Positions 49,650 through 53,126 of a stretch of 53,126 nt of DNA are shown piece by piece. The position numbers were made by a program, and so were the translations under genes. How positions within the stretch are numbered: the first letter of the stretch is position 1; every line of letters begins with the position of its first letter. The notes under the pieces were generated by a model. The model was given only the letters and a program-made list of their open reading frames with translations, ran no database searches and had not been told where the DNA came from. Where the stretch lies: the NCBI GenBank assembly GCA_900766135.1, contig CAAFUF010000013.1, forward strand, positions 1 to 53,126, written 5' to 3'. The DNA is from Paenibacillaceae bacterium (GTDB lineage: Bacteria > Bacillota > Bacilli > Paenibacillales > Paenibacillaceae).

Positions 49650-50527
49650 TGGCAGAACAATGGATTTACTTAGATGGACAATTCGTAACCAAGGATCAAG
49701 CAAAGGTTTCCGTATATGATCATGGATTTTTGTACGGGGACGGCATTTTCGAAGGAATCCGCATTTATAACGGAAATATTTTTAAATGCAAGGAGCATCT
49801 GGACCGCCTTTACGATTCGGCCAAATCCATCATGCTGGAGATTCCGCTGACGTACCAGGAAATGGAGAATGCGCTTGTGGAGACGCTTCGCCGCAACGAG
49901 CTGCGCAACGGCTACATCCGTCTGGTTGTTTCCCGCGGCGCCGGCAACTTAGGTTTGGATCCGAACCGCTGCCCGAACGCATCGGTCGTCATTATTGTAG
50001 AGCAGCTCGCGATCTATTCGGAAGAAGCTTACAAAACGGGGCTGAAAACCGTCTCCGTATCGACGCGCCGCAACATCCCGGACGCCTTGAATCCGAAAAT
50101 CAAATCGCTGAACTATTTGAACAACATTTTGGTGAAAATCCAGTCGAACCTGTCGGGCGCGGGCGAAGCGATCATGCTGAACGCGCAAGGATACGTTACC
50201 GAGGGTTCGGGCGATAATATTTTCATCGTCAAAAACGGAATGATCACTACCCCTCCTTGTTATTTGGGGGCGCTGGACGGAATCACCCGCCAGGCGATCA
50301 TCGAGATTTGCCGCAAAAAGGGCTACAGCATCCAGGAGCAGCCGTTTACGCTTCATGATGTTTATGTCGCTGACGAAGTGTTCCTGACGGGGACGGCTGC
50401 CGAAGTTATCGCTGTTCGCGAAGTTGACGGCCGCATCATCGGCGAGGGGCATGCCGGTCCGATTACGTTGAAGCTGCTGGAGGAATTCCGCGCGATCGTG
50501 GATCAGGACGGATTGAAGGTTTGGTAA
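49649..50527 (+). CDS. ilvE: Branched-chain amino acid aminotransferase
   Basis: Class IV PLP aminotransferase, last step of Ile/Leu/Val synthesis. VYDHGFLYGDGIFEGIR near residue 23, PLP lysine 152 in KIKSLNYLNN, EGSGDNIFIVKNG and GTAAEVIAV. 292 residues, typical. ATG 49649 shares a base with the pheA stop; AAGCGGAGG upstream is the ribosome site. A D-amino-acid transaminase cannot be wholly excluded, but the motifs favour IlvE. Confidence 0.92.
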   Translation: MAEQWIYLDGQFVTKDQAKVSVYDHGFLYGDGIFEGIRIYNGNIFKCKEHLDRLYDSAKSIMLEIPLTYQEMENALVETLRRNELRNGYIRLVVSRGAGNLGLDPNRCPNASVVIIVEQLAIYSEEAYKTGLKTVSVSTRRNIPDALNPKIKSLNYLNNILVKIQSNLSGAGEAIMLNAQGYVTEGSGDNIFIVKNGMITTPPCYLGALDGITRQAIIEICRKKGYSIQEQPFTLHDVYVADEVFLTGTAAEVIAVREVDGRIIGEGHAGPITLKLLEEFRAIVDQDGLKVW

Positions 50528-50549
50528 ACTGTCGATAGACGCGGGCAAG

Positions 50550-50591
50550 AATCCTATTTTCCTTGGCTTAGAAGGAAGATAGGATTTTTTC
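50550..50591 (+). terminator. Terminator after ilvE
   Basis: AATCCTAT-TTCCTT (50550-50564) pairs with AAGGAA-ATAGGATT (50571-50585), followed by T's. Confidence 0.9.
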
Positions 50592-50692
50592 TTTTCCTGG
50601 ATGTCAAAAACCGGGCTCCTGCATAGGATGTAATAAATGGGCCCCGGGCGATCATCACGTACCGGAGAAGAAACCTAGGAGGTCTTTATCGC

Positions 50693-52768
50693 GTGAAAAT
50701 CCATATTGTGAAAAAAGGCGATACTTTGTTTGAGCTCTCAAAAAAGTATAACGTGCCTTTGGAGAAGTTGATCGAAGCCAATCCGCAGATCACCAATCCG
50801 GATCAGTTAAACGTCGGCGACAAAGTGAAGATTCCGGCCGTGGCCGTGCCGATCGGCGGTGAAACGGGCAATATTTACAAGCACGTCGTGAAGCAGGGGG
50901 ACACGTTGTGGAAACTGTCGAAAGCTTGGGGCTTGCCTTTGCAGACCCTGATTGCGGCCAATCCACAGCTTAGCGATCCGAACCAGTTAAAGGTAGGGGA
51001 TATCGTGAACATTCCCACGGGTTCGGGAACACCCGCCGGGGGGGCCGACAACCCGTCAGGAGCAAACACGGGATTGATGCCGGCGCAAACCGGAAAGAAA
51101 AACACGGCTCCCATTGCAGGTGCGGGAACGAAAGCTCCAACCGGCGTCAAGCCGGAAATGACGGCGCCAAAACCGCCGAAGGTTGAGGTACCGAAAGTAG
51201 AACCTGTTCAAAAGGAGAAGCCGAAGGAAGAACCGATGAAGGTGGAACCGGCCAAGGTAGAGCCGCCGAAACTGCAACCTGTGAATGTAGAGCCGCCTAA
51301 AGCGGTACCTATGGAGATTAAAATCGAAGTGGAGCAAATTCAATACGAATCCACCAAACTCCAGCCGATCCACTATGAACCGCAAAAGCAAGAACCGATG
51401 AAGGTTGAACCCTATCACTATGAACCGATGAACATCGCACCCGCGAACTATGGGCCAACGAACGTCAGCCCGGCAGCGAATGTGCCGATGAAAGGCGAAC
51501 CCATGGGAGTCAGCCCATATGAGTATGAGCCGATGAAAGGCGAACCCATGGGAGTTAGTCCGTATGGATATGAGCCGATGAAAGGCGAACCCATGGGAGT
51601 CAGCCCGTATGGGTATGAGCCGATGAAGGGCGAACCGACGGGAGTCAGCCCGTATGGATACGAGCCGATGAAAGGCGAACCGACGGGAGTTAGTCCGTAT
51701 GGATACGAGCCAATGAAAGGCGAACCTAAGGGAGTCAGTCCGTATGGATACGAGCCGATGAAGGGCGAACCGACGGGAGTTAGTCCGTATGGATACGAGC
51801 CAATGAAAGGCGAACCTAAGGGAGTCAGCCCGTATGGATATGAGCCGATGAAGGGCGAACCGACGGGAGTTAGTCCTTACTCTTATGGGCCTAATGTGCA
51901 ACCAAATGTATATCCTAATCCTTCCTATCCTAATTCCAATATGCCGCCGTTCTATCAAGCGCAACAATCTCCGACGATTCTTCCGGCCATGGGTTACGCC
52001 CCGTCGCCTTGCGGATGCTCGGGAACGTCCCCGTACCCGTATGCAGCCCCGGAAGCCTATCCTCCTTTTTATCAATATCCGATAACTGCTGAACCGGTAT
52101 CCGCCAATTACGAGAGTGCTTCAATTCCGACAGCGCTGTCGCCGATGGAAGGGGAGTATCCGGGGATATCGAACGTTAACGCTACTGCCTCTCAGATGCC
52201 CGATTTGGGAGGGATGAGTCCATATGGTAACCAGGCTCCAAATGCGGGGTATCAACCGTACGGAACATCTCCGCAAGCCGTATCCCCCAAATCACATGGC
52301 AACACCTTCCATCCGCAAACGATGGATTGGGGACATCATCCAGGATATATGCCTTTCTACGGCTCGCCCGTCCCTGGCTATCCTGCTTCGGTATTGCCCG
52401 CGGCCTACTCCGTTCCGTCCATGCCCGGATACCCGATGGCCTATTCTGGAGCGAATAACCAGGCTCCGATTTCTTATGAACCCTTAAAAGGCGAAGTCGG
52501 AGGAATCGAGAATATGAAGGGACACTTCGAACGGGAGGCATCGGCTTTGGAATCCAGCGTCGAGTTGGAGGAAAGCGGCCCGCAAAAAACGGAAGCCAAA
52601 TCTAAAACGCAAACCTCTTCCAAGAAAAACGCAAAAATATCGGGAAGCCTTGATTCGCAGCCGCCCTCGAAAAAACAAAGTAAATCCAGCGCTGGAACGG
52701 CTGCTAAAAAAAATCGGCAACGTGCCAGCAATCCAAGTGGACGGCGGAATCCATGGATTAACGATTAA
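50693..52768 (+). CDS. Two-LysM, repeat-rich protein, SafA-like spore coat candidate
   Basis: 691 residues. Two N-terminal LysM domains (about 1-49 and 60-107, each VKxGDTLxxLSK...NVGDxVxIP) start directly at the N terminus with no signal peptide, as in SafA of B. subtilis. A Lys/Pro/Glu/Val region follows (about 155-260), then nine 15-residue repeats (266-400), a Pro/Tyr/Gly/Ser-rich region with a CGCSG segment, and a Lys/Ser-rich basic tail. Tyr- and Gly-rich low-complexity sequence is common in coat proteins. GTG 50693 follows CTAGGAGGTC. No clear promoter; CATAGGAT at 50622 resembles a mother-cell -10. SafA identity is an inference. Confidence 0.7.
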   Translation: MKIHIVKKGDTLFELSKKYNVPLEKLIEANPQITNPDQLNVGDKVKIPAVAVPIGGETGNIYKHVVKQGDTLWKLSKAWGLPLQTLIAANPQLSDPNQLKVGDIVNIPTGSGTPAGGADNPSGANTGLMPAQTGKKNTAPIAGAGTKAPTGVKPEMTAPKPPKVEVPKVEPVQKEKPKEEPMKVEPAKVEPPKLQPVNVEPPKAVPMEIKIEVEQIQYESTKLQPIHYEPQKQEPMKVEPYHYEPMNIAPANYGPTNVSPAANVPMKGEPMGVSPYEYEPMKGEPMGVSPYGYEPMKGEPMGVSPYGYEPMKGEPTGVSPYGYEPMKGEPTGVSPYGYEPMKGEPKGVSPYGYEPMKGEPTGVSPYGYEPMKGEPKGVSPYGYEPMKGEPTGVSPYSYGPNVQPNVYPNPSYPNSNMPPFYQAQQSPTILPAMGYAPSPCGCSGTSPYPYAAPEAYPPFYQYPITAEPVSANYESASIPTALSPMEGEYPGISNVNATASQMPDLGGMSPYGNQAPNAGYQPYGTSPQAVSPKSHGNTFHPQTMDWGHHPGYMPFYGSPVPGYPASVLPAAYSVPSMPGYPMAYSGANNQAPISYEPLKGEVGGIENMKGHFEREASALESSVELEESGPQKTEAKSKTQTSSKKNAKISGSLDSQPPSKKQSKSSAGTAAKKNRQRASNPSGRRNPWIND
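51488..51892 (+). repeat. Nine tandem 45-bp coding repeats
   Basis: Each unit encodes MKGEP-x-GVSPYGYEP, where x is Met, Thr or Lys; the first unit has YEYEP and the last YSYGP. Order of x is M, M, M, T, T, K, T, K, T. At DNA level two adjacent T-K pairs form nearly identical 90-base blocks, a sign of recent duplication. Diverged relatives (MKVEPYHYEP, YEPLKGEVGG) flank the array. Confidence 0.95.
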
Positions 52769-52777
52769 TGCATGCGA

Positions 52778-52808
52778 GAGCGGGGAGGTAGATTCCCCGC
52801 TCTTTATT
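52778..52808 (+). terminator. Terminator after the LysM protein gene
   Basis: AGAGCGGGGA (52778-52787) pairs with TCCCCGCTCT (52793-52802), followed by TTATTTAT. Confidence 0.85.
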
Positions 52809-52844
52809 TATGGAAGGCTCCATTTATTTCTTTAAGGAAAGGAC

Positions 52845-52873
52845 TTGAGCCTGGATTCGGAATGTGTTATATT
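52845..52873 (+). promoter_or_regulatory. rRNA operon promoter P1
   Basis: TTGAGC (52845-52850), 17-base spacer, TATATT (52868-52873), inside ATGTGTTATATTA. Confidence 0.8.
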
Positions 52874-52974
52874 AAATGTCCCCCGAAAATCACTAGATAA
52901 TTTGGTTTGAGGGAGGAGCAATTAAGAGAAACGAGCTGCCAATCACTTGGAACAAAATACTTAATAAAAAGTGC

Positions 52975-53003
52975 TTGATATTCGATTCTCGATGTGTTAT
53001 ATT
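52975..53003 (+). promoter_or_regulatory. rRNA operon promoter P2
   Basis: TTGATA (52975-52980), 17-base spacer, TATATT (52998-53003). The box and surrounding GATGTGTTATATTA repeat the P1 sequence 130 bases upstream, giving tandem rrn promoters. Confidence 0.85.
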
Positions 53004-53009
53004 ATTTAA

Positions 53010-53126
53010 GTCGCCGCTGAAACGCAGCGACGAACGAAAGAACGAAGTTGATCTTTGAAAACTGAACAACGAGTGAGTAATAAATGAGATTTTAAATCTC
53101 GTCAGTTTGTTTAAATGAGCAAGTCA
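53010..53126 (+). other. rrn: Leader of an rRNA operon with boxA-like element
   Basis: After P2 comes a hairpin (about 53010-53031, GTCGC...GCGAC) and TGATCTTTGAAAACTGAACAAC (53049-53070), the leader element typically found before 16S rRNA in Bacillales. The 16S gene itself is not in the window. Confidence 0.8.

Noticed and set aside
50599..50629. Sigma-E or sigma-K promoter before the LysM protein
   Set aside because: CATAGGAT at 50622-50629 looks like a -10, but the possible -35 GGATGTC is a poor match at the wrong distance.
51488..51892. Regular repeats resembling a CRISPR array
   Set aside because: Units are contiguous 45-base coding repeats without spacers, in frame within one protein.

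Overview
The window looks like chromosome from an endospore-forming Firmicute, most likely a Paenibacillus or close relative. Genes sit almost entirely on the plus strand, with strong AGGAGG-type ribosome sites and moderately GC-rich DNA. The gene order follows the Bacillus subtilis tig-lon-hem-spoVID-valS-folC-spoIIB-maf-radC-mre-min-spoIVF-rplU-rpmA-spo0B-obg-pheB-pheA block. Departures from it (clpP inside tig-clpX, ispG before lonB, a cobA-hemD fusion, sirC where hemX would be, rodA after minD, an RNase E/G gene before rplU, hom-thrC-thrB before pheA) fit Paenibacillaceae. No phage, transposase, CRISPR or resistance gene is visible.

Layout. 1-360: a minus-strand tRNA-Arg(TCT) with promoter and terminator. 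0.5-11.9 kb: TPR-like gene, trigger factor, ClpP, ClpX, IspG, LonB, LonA and the GTPase EngB, i.e. protein folding and proteolysis plus one isoprenoid gene. 12-13.4 kb: an unrecognised conserved protein, and speD behind a structured leader. 13.5-21.8 kb: heme and siroheme operon (hemA, sirC, hemC, cobA-hemD, hemB, hemL) ending in a pseudouridine synthase. 22-26.6 kb: spoVID, then valS under a T-box. 26.7-32.5 kb: folC, murC, spoIIB, maf, radC. 32.7-40 kb: cell shape and division (mreBCD, minCD, rodA), then the spoIVFA/FB pro-sigma-K processing pair. 40-44.7 kb: RNase E/G, L21, the Prp protease, L27 with its Prp-cleaved leader, Spo0B and Obg. 44.8-50.5 kb: an ACT regulator, hom-thrC-thrB, pheA, ilvE. 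50.7-52.8 kb: a LysM, repeat-rich SafA-like protein. 52.8 kb to the end: tandem promoters and boxA leader of an rRNA operon whose 16S gene lies just beyond the right edge.

Points for a second look. (1) A structured interspersed repeat with 12-bp terminal inverted repeats has one complete copy (6685-6852), one nearly complete copy (32521-32656) and two remnants; it appears to supply the mreB -35 box and the region in front of pheA. (2) The speD leader can form an outer stem and a crossing (pseudoknot) pairing. (3) A block of AT-rich palindromic repeat units lies in front of spoIVFA. (4) Three genes appear to begin with ATT or CTG behind strong Shine-Dalgarno sequences. (5) Spo0B carries two predicted membrane segments, and the RNase E/G protein ends before the usual Zn-link. 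All functions are inferred from reading the sequence; no database search was run.
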